In this document: in pieces, positions 34,443 to 42,500 of the stretch | Layout of the letters: the number at the start of each line of letters is the position of its first letter | Numbering within the stretch: position 1 is the stretch's first letter | DNA from: Candidatus Electrothrix communis | Lineage (GTDB): Bacteria; Desulfobacterota; Desulfobulbia; Desulfobulbales; Desulfobulbaceae | NCBI GenBank assembly: GCA_030644725.1 | Contig: CP130629.1 | Location: forward strand, 248,001 to 312,000 | DNA: 64,000 bases | Direction: 5' to 3' | The notes under the pieces: generated by a model | Seen by the model: the letters and a program-made list of their open reading frames with translations, nothing else | Told to the model about the DNA's origin: nothing | The model's database searches: none | Translations under genes and position numbers: made by a program

Positions 34443-35384
34443 TCAGCGCGAAATCCTGGACAGTGCATCAACCGGAAAAACCGGATATTCTCCACCAGTT
34501 GCCAGGAGCCAGCAGAGGATAATCAAAAAAAGAGCAACAAGAAATAAAACCAGCTGGAGCCCGCGTCTGCTGCCCAACAGGTCAAGATCTGTCAACTGAA
34601 GAAGCAGTCCGTAAATCAGACCACAGGCCAGTCCGAACAAATGGGCACCAAAATCTGTCCGTCCTCCTTCGCTGCCCAGCATAGCCAGCAGGCCCACTCC
34701 GGCTCCAAGGGGAAGAACCACCTGCCTGACAATGTTGGAGGCTGTATTATTAAATTGACGCCCGCAGAGGATGCCGACGGCAGCAAACACGGCTGTTGAA
34801 AAACCCACCGAATAATGGGGGGTATCGCGAAGAATGATATTCAGGAAATTCCCGGTCATGGCCGCCAGCAACAGGGTCAGCCAGCCCATGCCGTAGCCTG
34901 TGGACTTACAAAGCAGATGAACGATCACGCCGCCGATGATAGAATTGCCGACAAGATGCATCTGATCCGCATGCAGGGTTAGGGCTGTGATCAGACGCCA
35001 CCACTCTCCCTGCTCTAATATCGCTGGGCTATCCACTGCACCGGCCTTGAACCAGGGATTAGCAGCCACCCAGGGACCGGTCAGCCAATGAAAAATCATC
35101 AGACCGCCAAACATGAGCAGGGTCGGCGGATTATCCGTACGAACAGCCGGGCGAACCGCAGAGGGAGGAGGGGGCCAGTAGCGATTTTCTTCCCGAAAGG
35201 CGTGGAGCTCTTGCATGGCCTGATCCGCATCCCTTTTCCGGGTCAGGATCACGCCGTTATGACGATCAATCTGCTGGTCAATGCCGACGGCACTGAGCAC
35301 CAGGGACAAGTCCGCTAAGTCAGCTCTATCCCTTGATCCGGCCTTAGCCACAAGGACCCAGCCATCTTCCGTTCCTTCCGTCAT
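34443..35384 (-). CDS. Rhomboid family intramembrane serine protease
   Basis: 313 residues. The N-terminal ~90 residues form a small soluble domain (SLVLSAVGIDQQIDRHNGVI), as in several rhomboid proteins that carry a DUF2007-like module. Then six or seven membrane segments: WWRLITALTLHADQMHLVGN (the HxxxN segment), HYSVGFSTAVFAAVG with the catalytic Ser in GFSTA, and RTDFGAHLFGLACG with the catalytic His. The residue after STA is Ala instead of the usual Gly of GxSG. It starts 3 bases after sucD, so it probably belongs to the sucCD operon. Confidence 0.82.
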   Translation of the reverse strand: MTEGTEDGWVLVAKAGSRDRADLADLSLVLSAVGIDQQIDRHNGVILTRKRDADQAMQELHAFREENRYWPPPPSAVRPAVRTDNPPTLLMFGGLMIFHWLTGPWVAANPWFKAGAVDSPAILEQGEWWRLITALTLHADQMHLVGNSIIGGVIVHLLCKSTGYGMGWLTLLLAAMTGNFLNIILRDTPHYSVGFSTAVFAAVGILCGRQFNNTASNIVRQVVLPLGAGVGLLAMLGSEGGRTDFGAHLFGLACGLIYGLLLQLTDLDLLGSRRGLQLVLFLVALFLIILCWLLATGGEYPVFPVDALSRISR

Positions 35385-35387
35385 TGC

Positions 35388-36260
35388 TCAGCTGGAAAAA
35401 ATATCTGAGCAGAATCGCCCCAGTCGCCCCAGGTCCTGACAGACATGAACACCGCCCTTTTTCAAGGCCTTGATCTTTGCTGTCGCGCTGCCCCGAGAGC
35501 CGGAAACAATAGCACCGGCATGCCCCATATGTCGTCCAGGAGGAGCTGTCAGTCCGGCAATAAAGCCCACCACCGGTTTATCAACTTTTTCCAGGATGAA
35601 TGCAGCAGCCTCTTCTTCGGCAGTACCACCAATCTCTCCCAGCATAACAATCCCGGTTGTCTGTTCATCCTCGACAAAGGCAGTAAGGCAGTCAATAAAA
35701 CCGGTGCCGTTCACAGGATCGCCGCCAATCCCGATGCAGGTGGACTGGCCTAGCCCGACCTTGGTCAGCTGGTCAACCAGTTCATAGGTCAGGGTACCGG
35801 AGCGAGAAATAACGCCGATGGAACCAGGGGCGTGGATAGAACCAGGCATAATACCAATCTTACAAGCTCCCGGTGTGATGATGCCCGGACAGTTAGGACC
35901 GATCAATCTGCTAGAGCTTCCCTGAAGAGCAGTGCGCACCCGCAACATATCATGAATCGGAATCCCTTCGGTGATACAGACGATCAGGGAAATACCGGCA
36001 TCCGCAGCCTCCATGATCGCATCCGGGGCAAATGCAGGCGGGACAAAAATCATCGAGGCATCAGCCCCGGTTGCCTGCACTGCATCATGCACGGTGTTGA
36101 AGACCGGAATACCTACAACATCCTGGCCTGCCTTTCCCGGCGTAACACCTGCCACAACCTTGGTGCCGTATTCCAGGCATTGCAGGGCATGGAACTGTCC
36201 TTCTTTACCGGTGATTCCCTGAACAAGGAGTCGGGTGTCCTGGTTAACAAAAATACTCAT
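35388..36260 (-). CDS. sucD: Succinyl-CoA ligase, alpha subunit
   Basis: 290 residues. CoA-binding domain [20 protein letters not shown], then [20 protein letters not shown] and the phosphorylated His in [10 protein letters not shown]. With SucC it interconverts succinyl-CoA and succinate with nucleotide phosphorylation in the citric acid cycle. Start overlaps the sucC stop by 4 bp. Confidence 0.92.
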   Translation of the reverse strand: MSIFVNQDTRLLVQGITGKEGQFHALQCLEYGTKVVAGVTPGKAGQDVVGIPVFNTVHDAVQATGADASMIFVPPAFAPDAIMEAADAGISLIVCITEGIPIHDMLRVRTALQGSSSRLIGPNCPGIITPGACKIGIMPGSIHAPGSIGVISRSGTLTYELVDQLTKVGLGQSTCIGIGGDPVNGTGFIDCLTAFVEDEQTTGIVMLGEIGGTAEEEAAAFILEKVDKPVVGFIAGLTAPPGRHMGHAGAIVSGSRGSATAKIKALKKGGVHVCQDLGRLGRFCSDIFSS

Positions 36261-37438
36261 CTGGTTGCCCCTTCACCAATCGTCCCGGTCAGCTCTCGTA
36301 ATTTTTCGACAGCATCATCAAGATCCTTCGCTGTTATCAAGTCAAGCCCGGATTCAGCCAATATTTCTCTCCCTTGCTCAGCATGGGTTCCTTCCATGCG
36401 AACAACCACAGGAATCCGGAGACCGACTTTTCTGGCCGCCTCCACAACACCAACAGCCAGGATATCGCAACGCAGGATTCCCCCGAAGATGTTGATCAAA
36501 ATTGCCTTAACCTGTGAGTCTGAGAGCAGGATGCGAAAGCCGGTCTCAATCATGGCTTGGTTGGCCCCGCCACCCACATCAAGAAAGTTGGCTGGTTCAG
36601 CCCCGGCCTGCTCAATAATATCCATGCTTGCCATGGCCAAGCCAGCGCCGTTGACAATAGTTCCAATATTGCCGTGCAACCTGATGTAGTGCAGCCCATG
36701 TTTACGGGCCTCCACTTCCAAAGGATCATCCTCGGAATTATCATAAATAGCAAGCAACTCTTTCTGGCGAAACAAGGCATTGGAATCCACCTCTGCCTTG
36801 GCATCAATCAAAAAAAACTCACCGTCTGCTGTCAAAGCCAGGGGATTAATCTCAGCCAACAAAAGATCATTTTCCACCACTGCCTGATACAGCCCTGCAA
36901 GCAGAGAGGAAAAAGGTGCGCAATGTTCACCCGTCAAACCAAGAGCATAAGCGATTCGGCGCTGCTGATATGCCTGGAGTCCGAGCAGAGGATCAACCCG
37001 TACCTTAATAATTTTTTCAGGATACGTTGCCGCCACCTCCTCAATGTCCATCCCCCCTTCTGCTGAGGCAATAATGAGGAAGGAGGCTGTTGACGGGTCG
37101 GGCAAGATGGAAAGATAAAATTCGCGGGCGATATCGATACTCTTTTCCACAAGGAGCTTGGTCACTTTCGTCCCGTTTCCTTGCGTTTGCGGGGTGTCCA
37201 GGGTCATACCGTGAATCGCGTAAACTGCCTCACGGGCATCATCCATGTTCATTGCAATAAGAATACCGCCGGATTTCCCCCGGCCACCAGCATGCACCTG
37301 TGCCTTGATGGCTATAGGGAAGCCGCGCCGCCCCACATGTTCCATAGCCTTTTCTGGCGTGTGTACCAACCGGCCTTCAGGGATAGGAAGATCATAGCGG
37401 CTAAACAATTTTTTCGCCTGATATTCGTGCAGCTTCAT
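36257..37438 (-). CDS. sucC: Succinyl-CoA ligase (ADP/GDP-forming), beta subunit
   Basis: 393 residues, the usual length. ATP-grasp domain: [53 protein letters not shown], and the C-terminal [20 protein letters not shown] and [15 protein letters not shown]. First gene of the operon sucC-sucD-rhomboid. Nothing recognisable lies between it and the broken reductase gene at 37568. Confidence 0.92.
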   Translation of the reverse strand: MKLHEYQAKKLFSRYDLPIPEGRLVHTPEKAMEHVGRRGFPIAIKAQVHAGGRGKSGGILIAMNMDDAREAVYAIHGMTLDTPQTQGNGTKVTKLLVEKSIDIAREFYLSILPDPSTASFLIIASAEGGMDIEEVAATYPEKIIKVRVDPLLGLQAYQQRRIAYALGLTGEHCAPFSSLLAGLYQAVVENDLLLAEINPLALTADGEFFLIDAKAEVDSNALFRQKELLAIYDNSEDDPLEVEARKHGLHYIRLHGNIGTIVNGAGLAMASMDIIEQAGAEPANFLDVGGGANQAMIETGFRILLSDSQVKAILINIFGGILRCDILAVGVVEAARKVGLRIPVVVRMEGTHAEQGREILAESGLDLITAKDLDDAVEKLRELTGTIGEGATR

Positions 37439-37567
37439 AACTTATCGGTTCTTAATGAGGGAAAAGGAGTGTTTGCAAACTCTTTATTATTTATAACAAA
37501 GAGCATGGCAGTGAAGCAAAAGTCTAAAGCTCATGTAGCACCGCTCAGATTCTTAAATTTTCCTGGT

Positions 37568-38130
37568 CTACCTAAGAGGACGGTGAACCTCTGCAACAAG
37601 GCCGGTATTAAGAAAATGCCGGGTGAATAAGTTATAGACTTCCGCCTCTTTTTTCGGTTCTTCGCCCCTGGTTACGAGAAGCATTCGAGCGGCATGGAAC
37701 AGGGTACTGCGGAGCAAGGTATCCAAAGAAGTATCACTCACTTCTTTCTCTGCTACCAGCTGGAAAAGATTTTTCCTGACAACCTTGTCATCAACATCAA
37801 TGATGTCATAGATCCCGGCAGAACATTCCGCTGCTTCGGGGTAATTATATTTCCGCTACAGCGAATACGACACATGTAGGTTGAACGATTTCTTTCAAGG
37901 TAAACCCCCATCTTCACTCGCTTGGCCATGAATGCAGTTTCATGAAGTTGGCCTGCCCTAAACTCTACAAACTCCTGTTCAAAACGAATGATATCGTTCT
38001 CCAAGGACGGCGGCAACGCATAATATATCATGATCCCCTCGTTCTGATGTATTCTCATGCATTCAAGATCATTACAGTGGTTTATTTCCGAAAAAATTGT
38101 TTTCTTTCGCTGTGTAAGCGATAATTTCAA
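37568..38130 (-). pseudogene. Remnant of a sulfite/nitrite reductase-like gene with internal deletion and frameshift
   Basis: The first ~100 codons from 38130 carry FRAGQLHETAFMAKRVKMGVY then RNRSTYMCRIRCSGNIITPK, the ferredoxin-like half domain that opens nitrite/sulfite reductases. At about 37826 the coding sense jumps to the next frame: EAAECSAGIYDIIDVDDKVV then LFHAARMLLVTRGEEPKKEA and VYNLFTRHFLNTGLVAEVHR, a helical HEPN-like tail found on some of these reductases, ending at TAG 37568. The siroheme/4Fe-4S core is missing between them. So this looks like a reductase gene that lost its core by deletion. It overlaps the JAMM gene by 4 bp and belonged to its operon. Confidence 0.68.
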
Positions 38131-38525
38131 GCGATAATTATTGTCTCCTCTTGAAGAATCCCCTGGACAATCCGAAAAGAACGGACCGGTCGCTTACAAG
38201 CCAAAAGAGAAATAATAAGATAACTGATCTGAGGATCAACGGCATGACGAATGTCTTCCGCTGAAGGACGGGCCGGAGTCGCAGGGTGTGAATGATAGAC
38301 AGCCCGCAACTTCAGGCCTTGCCCCCTCATTTCCCTGATAGCGCTGAACTGCTCCGCCGGAGCCATACTGAAGTGGTCAGGAGCCTGATCCACATTGGTC
38401 AGGCGAAACATTTGCTCCACCTGACCATTCCGCTCTGCCAAATAACCACAGGCCTCATAGGGGGCCGCCTCTCTACTATGGGCCACCATTTCGGCGAGAA
38501 CCTGCCGGGTTATTTTCAATTCCAT
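38127..38525 (-). CDS. JAMM/MPN+ metalloprotease (Mec/HcyD-like)
   Basis: 132 residues. JAMM zinc site: Glu in APYEACGYLAERNG, then AVYHSHPATPARPSAEDIRH (HxHPxxPxxPSxxD). Bacterial members next to a ThiS-like carrier and a ThiF-like enzyme cleave the amino acid adduct (cysteine or homocysteine) from the carrier C-terminus, or trim it to expose Gly-Gly, as in the CysO/Mec and HcyS/HcyD systems. Gene order with 38566-39381 and 39603-39812 supports this. Confidence 0.82.
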   Translation of the reverse strand: MELKITRQVLAEMVAHSREAAPYEACGYLAERNGQVEQMFRLTNVDQAPDHFSMAPAEQFSAIREMRGQGLKLRAVYHSHPATPARPSAEDIRHAVDPQISYLIISLLACKRPVRSFRIVQGILQEETIIIA

Positions 38526-38565
38526 AAGAAAGGCTGCTGGCGCAGCTTAAAAATACTTGGACTGC

Positions 38566-39381
38566 TTAGACTGAGGGAGCGCAGGTTGCCAGCGTATGCT
38601 CCTCAAGGCTTTGGATCGTAGGATTTTCTCCACAGACGGGGCAATCCGAACGTTTCTTCAGGGCCACCCGCCTAAAATTCATCGTTGCGGCATCAAAGGT
38701 CAGCAGGGCATCGGTGAGCAGCGTTCCGGCACCGGTTATAAATTTAAGGGCTTCAGCAGCCTGAATTGTACCCAGCATGCCAGCAACCGCACCCAGTACA
38801 CCGGCCCGTGAGCACCCGACCGGATTCGGCGGTGGCTCTCTAAAGGAACAGCGATAACAAGCGGTCTGACCGGGTAGTACAGTCATGGTCTGGCCATTAA
38901 AGCGAAGAATACCGCCATGGGAAAAGGGGATACCGGCCAGGACACAGGCATCGTTCACAAGAAATTTGGTTGCGAAATTATCACTGCCGTCTATAACAAA
39001 ATCATATTCTCGGATGATCTCGTCAATATTCGAGGCATCCAAATAGAGTTTATACGGCTTCACCTCGACATCAGGATTGAGCGCACGCATTTTTTCAGCC
39101 GCAGATTCAACCTTGGCACGATCCAAGTCCTTGGTTGAATGGGCTATCTGTCGTTGTAAGTTGGAAACATCAACCACATCAGCATCAACAATACCGACAG
39201 TGCCAACTCCGGCAGCAGTCAGATACAGCGAATTGGGAGAACCCAGTCCGCCTGTGCCGACGACCAGCACCTTGGCATTCAGTAATTTTTCCTGTCCTTC
39301 CGACCCTACTTCCTGAAGAAGGATATGACGACTGTACCGTTCCTGCTGTTTGTCGGTTAATTGCACCATCTGTACCATCAA
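38566..39381 (-). CDS. ThiF/MoeB/HesA family sulfur-carrier adenylyltransferase
   Basis: 271 residues. ATP-binding motif VLVVGTGGLGSPNSLYLTAA, DADVVDVSNLQRQI, FVIDGSDNFATKFLVND, and two zinc CxxC pairs (CYRCSF and CPVCGE). It adenylates the C-terminal Gly of a ThiS/MoaD-like carrier, a step toward the thiocarboxylate. Cys in VGCSRAGVLGAV is at the place of the conserved Cys. The neighbouring ThiS-like protein is the likely partner. Confidence 0.88.
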   Translation of the reverse strand: MMVQMVQLTDKQQERYSRHILLQEVGSEGQEKLLNAKVLVVGTGGLGSPNSLYLTAAGVGTVGIVDADVVDVSNLQRQIAHSTKDLDRAKVESAAEKMRALNPDVEVKPYKLYLDASNIDEIIREYDFVIDGSDNFATKFLVNDACVLAGIPFSHGGILRFNGQTMTVLPGQTACYRCSFREPPPNPVGCSRAGVLGAVAGMLGTIQAAEALKFITGAGTLLTDALLTFDAATMNFRRVALKKRSDCPVCGENPTIQSLEEHTLATCAPSV

Positions 39382-39410
39382 TATGTAGAGAAAATGAGTT
39401 AATTATGAGT

Positions 39411-39593
39411 TCATAATGAGTGCATTATGAGTTCATTATACACGGGATGCAAAATATTATACATATTATACATTCCGCATCCCGTGCAGGATTTTCTGTC
39501 AACGGCGAGTCCAGGAGGACGCTCAACGCGTTCAACAACAAGACATTCTGCTTCACCGTCTTCAGCTGCCCTGTTCAGTGCTGCCAAGGGCAC
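39411..39593 (-). CDS. Doubtful 60-codon frame between thiS-like and thiF-like genes
   Basis: GTG 39593 to TGA 39411, reading ALNRAAEDGEAECLVVERVE, then DRKSCTGCGMYNMYNILHP. It lies 9 bases after the ThiS-like stop, the usual operon distance, and has a C-x2-C motif. The second half is encoded by AT-rich repeated DNA including one arm of an inverted repeat. Could be a real small protein of the sulfur cluster or chance. Confidence 0.25.
   Translation of the reverse strand: MPLAALNRAAEDGEAECLVVERVERPPGLAVDRKSCTGCGMYNMYNILHPVYNELIMHSL
39441..39486. repeat. 10-bp inverted repeat with AT-rich loop and nearby short direct repeats
   Basis: CACGGGATGC at 39441 pairs with GCATCCCGTG at 39477; the loop holds two copies of ATTATACAT. 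To its left (39395-39440) the units ATGAGTTCATAATGAG, ATTATGAGTTCATTAT repeat. The structure lies between the carrier gene and the thiF-like gene. Confidence 0.55.
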
Positions 39594-39602
39594 TGGCCCT
39601 TA

Positions 39603-39812
39603 TCAACCTCCTGCCATAAAATATAGGAAATCAACCTCATTCCTGTCCACAATCATGGTATTGTGATAAGTGCCCCGATCAACGATTTCACCGTTCAGCT
39701 GCACTGCTACCATTTCAGGGGATGCCACCTGCTCCATTTCCAGCAGACCGGCAACGCTCATTTTCGTTATCTGATCGATAAAACGAGACTCTCCGTTTAA
39801 TCTGATCTCCAT
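39603..39812 (-). CDS. ThiS-like sulfur carrier protein
   Basis: 69 residues, beta-grasp fold: MEIRLNGESRFIDQITKMSV, VAVQLNGEIVDRGTYHNTMI, and the C-terminus FLYFMAGG with the terminal Gly-Gly that is adenylated and converted to a thiocarboxylate. It donates sulfur in thiamine synthesis (ThiS) or in carrier-dependent cysteine/homocysteine synthesis (CysO/HcyS). Since a JAMM protease and a reductase remnant, not thiG/thiH, follow, the second role is favoured. Confidence 0.85.
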   Translation of the reverse strand: MEIRLNGESRFIDQITKMSVAGLLEMEQVASPEMVAVQLNGEIVDRGTYHNTMIVDRNEVDFLYFMAGG

Positions 39813-40025
39813 AATTTCTCCTCCAAAAAACTTATGGTTTTATCTCAAAATCCAACCCATTTTTCTGTATAATTACAAAGCGGTGAACTTCACACTTATA
39901 CAGAGCCACTTTATACTTACTACAATGTGTCAGGTATAAATGTCAAGCAGAAAAACGCATCCTGCTCCGTGTCAGTTCAATTTTTTTTACTTAAAAGACG
40001 ATATCTCTAAGCAAACCTGCCAAAG

Positions 40026-41465
40026 TTATTTCCCAAGGCAAAAACGACTAAAAAGGACATCAAGAACATCATCCGGCGTGGTCAAGCCGACAATATCAGC
40101 AAGATGGTCCAAGGCTGCTCGAAGATCAACCGCCAATAGATCAGCAGGAGCTCCGGTCAGCAACGTTTCCTTGACTTGGGAACAGGCAACCAGCGTCTTT
40201 TCCAGAATTATTTTATGGCGAAGATTCGGCGCACAGGAAATCCGCTCGCTCATCTCTTTTTCCTCGCCGATAATTGTCTGGTATATGGTTTCCCGTAACT
40301 CAGGAATACCGACACCCTTTTTCGCTGCTGTCTGGACCTGCGGGACTGCACCGAAAAAGCTGCTCAATTCCTGCAACGGGCTCTCATCCGCACTGTTATC
40401 CGTCTTTTTTTCATCCGCGATATCTATCTTATTCAGCACCACGATCCTCTTGCGGTCATCCAATGAGGCGTATAAACTTCGATCTATTGCATTCAGCCCC
40501 TGGCTCGCATCAACAACAAAGAGGACCAAGTCCGCTTCCCGCATTTTCTGACGGGCCCGCTCAATCCCCAGCTCCTCGACCGCATCCTCGTGATCCCGAA
40601 TACCGGCGGTATCAACAAGATGGACAGGAATCCCATGCACAGAAATAAGTTCTTCAATGGTATCCCGTGTTGTGCCGGGAATCTCGGTAACCAGAGCGCG
40701 TTCTTCCTGGAGCAGCTGATTCAGCAGGCTTGATTTGCCCACATTGGGGCGTCCCGCAATAACCGCCTTTACTCCCTCGCGAATTATCCTGCCTTGATCC
40801 GCCAAGGCGAGCAGGATCCGAAGGGGGTGTTCGACCTGCTCCTGTACTTGTCCGAGGAGATGATCAGTAACAAGGATATCCGTTTCATCATCAGGAAAAT
40901 CAAGGGCCAGCTCAACGATGGCCAGCAGCTCGACAAGCGCATCCCGAATGACGGCAATGCGTTCGTACAGTTCACCCCGCAGCTGGCCCACAGCCAATTC
41001 AACCCCGCCCATACTTTGGGCCTGAAGAAGGTCAATAACAGCCTCGGCCTGCGTCAAATCAATACGACCGGCAAGAAAGGCCCGTTTGGTGAATTCACCG
41101 GGCTCGGCAGCCCGAGCTCCGGCAGCGAGAATCTCCGCTAAAATTGTCTGTAGCACCAAGTAACTGCCGTGACACTGTATTTCAGTCACGTCTTCTCGGG
41201 TATAGGTATGCGGAGCCCGCATAAAGACGGCCATGACCTCGTCAAGAACCGCCCCGTGACGATCTCTTATTGTGCCGTAACAAAGTCTGTGACTTGGCAA
41301 GGAACCGTCGGAATGCAGACTTTCCGGTCTATGTGGTGTAAAAAGCCTGCGCAAAACAGCAGCAGCACCAGAACCGCTGATACGGATAACACCGATGCCG
41401 CCGATACCAGGAGCTGTGGCAATGGCGGCTATGGTATTATCAGGGCTATCATTAGCAGGTATCAT
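40026..41465 (-). CDS. mnmE: tRNA modification GTPase MnmE
   Basis: 479 residues. N-terminal folate-binding domain (TIAAIATAPGIGGIGVIRIS), helical domain, and the inserted G domain: GRPNVGKSSLLN (G1), IPGTTRDTIEE (G2), VDTAGIRD (G3), LNKIDIAD (G4). It ends in FCLGK with the conserved catalytic-type Cys. With MnmG it makes the 5-substituted uridine at tRNA position 34. Overlaps the jag stop by one base. Confidence 0.93.
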   Translation of the reverse strand: MIPANDSPDNTIAAIATAPGIGGIGVIRISGSGAAAVLRRLFTPHRPESLHSDGSLPSHRLCYGTIRDRHGAVLDEVMAVFMRAPHTYTREDVTEIQCHGSYLVLQTILAEILAAGARAAEPGEFTKRAFLAGRIDLTQAEAVIDLLQAQSMGGVELAVGQLRGELYERIAVIRDALVELLAIVELALDFPDDETDILVTDHLLGQVQEQVEHPLRILLALADQGRIIREGVKAVIAGRPNVGKSSLLNQLLQEERALVTEIPGTTRDTIEELISVHGIPVHLVDTAGIRDHEDAVEELGIERARQKMREADLVLFVVDASQGLNAIDRSLYASLDDRKRIVVLNKIDIADEKKTDNSADESPLQELSSFFGAVPQVQTAAKKGVGIPELRETIYQTIIGEEKEMSERISCAPNLRHKIILEKTLVACSQVKETLLTGAPADLLAVDLRAALDHLADIVGLTTPDDVLDVLFSRFCLGK

Positions 41466-42472
41466 TAGCTCTTATCGGGAGCACTGTCAGTCTGCGGTCC
41501 TTTCCCCCCCTTTCCCTTACGTGAAGAGGGCTTCCTTCTGCCCGGCTTATAAATCAGGACCTTCTTAAACAAACCTGCTCCCACTGAACGGCTGCGTATG
41601 GTGTTGTCATCCTGCAAGACCATATGAACGACCCGTCGCTCCGAGGGATTCAAAGCTGGAATCGCCTGGGTTTTTCCTTCTTCCCTGACCTGGGCGGCAA
41701 GCTCCAAAGCCAGCTCTTTCAGCTCCTCTGCTCGCCGTTCCCGGTACGAGCCTACGTCAAGGGAGAGCATGATCCGGTCCGGCAGACGCCTTGATGTGAT
41801 TTTACGCAGCAGGTATTGCAGGCTGTCCAAGGTCCTGCCCTCTCTGCCGACAAGCTCTTCCTCGTATTCATCGCTGATATGACAGGCAACAGTATGGTTC
41901 TTCAACGTAACCGTCACTGTTGACGGAAAACCCATAATATTGAGCATCGCCTTGATGTCGCCCTGTATTTCAGCCATCACCTCATCAGAGGGGGGTTCCG
42001 GCGGGGGAAGCTCCGCCTCTGTACGTCGATCTGGTCGTCGTTCAGTTCGTTGTGCAGTTTTCTGAGCTGCTTTTTTCCCGCTTTTCCGTTCGCTGTTCTT
42101 CCGGGCAGGTTCGCTGGATGTTTCAGCGTTTTCCGTTGCCTTTTCTACGGCCTCTTCTCCTACTGTTTTCGCTCCTTTTCCCGCTGTATCGGTCTTATCG
42201 TTTTCAGGGACTGCCGCTTTTTTCTCAACCTCAGTTTTTTTGTCGCGTTGAGCGGTTTCTTCCGTTTCGCCCCGCCCCTGGGCAGAACAGCCTTCCCCAT
42301 CTTTTTTTGTTACTCGGATATGCGCTTTCTTTCGGCATAATCCGAAAATACCCGACGACCCGGTCTCCAGGATTTCAATATCCAGACCTTGCTGTGAAGT
42401 CGAGAGTTTTTGACAAGCTTCGGCAATGGCATCGGTGACGGTGCCGCCGTAAAAATCTTTTCCTTTTACCAT
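41465..42472 (-). CDS. jag: KhpB/Jag RNA-binding protein (Jag-N, KH, R3H)
   Basis: 335 residues. Jag_N domain at the start (DFYGGTVTDAIAEACQKL), a long charged, Ala/Glu/Lys-rich linker (~65-155), a KH domain (VACHISDEYEEELVGREGRT) and an R3H domain (MNPSERR-type: LNPSERRVVHMVLQD). It binds RNA and is linked to cell-division and envelope control in other bacteria. Basic tail with GRRKPSSRKGKGGKG. Lies between yidC and mnmE as in most bacteria. Confidence 0.9.
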   Translation of the reverse strand: MVKGKDFYGGTVTDAIAEACQKLSTSQQGLDIEILETGSSGIFGLCRKKAHIRVTKKDGEGCSAQGRGETEETAQRDKKTEVEKKAAVPENDKTDTAGKGAKTVGEEAVEKATENAETSSEPARKNSERKSGKKAAQKTAQRTERRPDRRTEAELPPPEPPSDEVMAEIQGDIKAMLNIMGFPSTVTVTLKNHTVACHISDEYEEELVGREGRTLDSLQYLLRKITSRRLPDRIMLSLDVGSYRERRAEELKELALELAAQVREEGKTQAIPALNPSERRVVHMVLQDDNTIRSRSVGAGLFKKVLIYKPGRRKPSSRKGKGGKGPQTDSAPDKS

Positions 42473-42500
42473 CTACTCGGTTCCTTTGGATAATATTCTC

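Noticed and set aside
34193-34495. 100-codon minus-strand frame between hflK and the rhomboid gene
   Set aside because: No conserved motif, no ribosome binding site, composition like an intergenic spacer.
35832-36689. 285-codon plus-strand frame over sucC/sucD
   Set aside because: Antisense of two well-supported genes with no recognisable domain.
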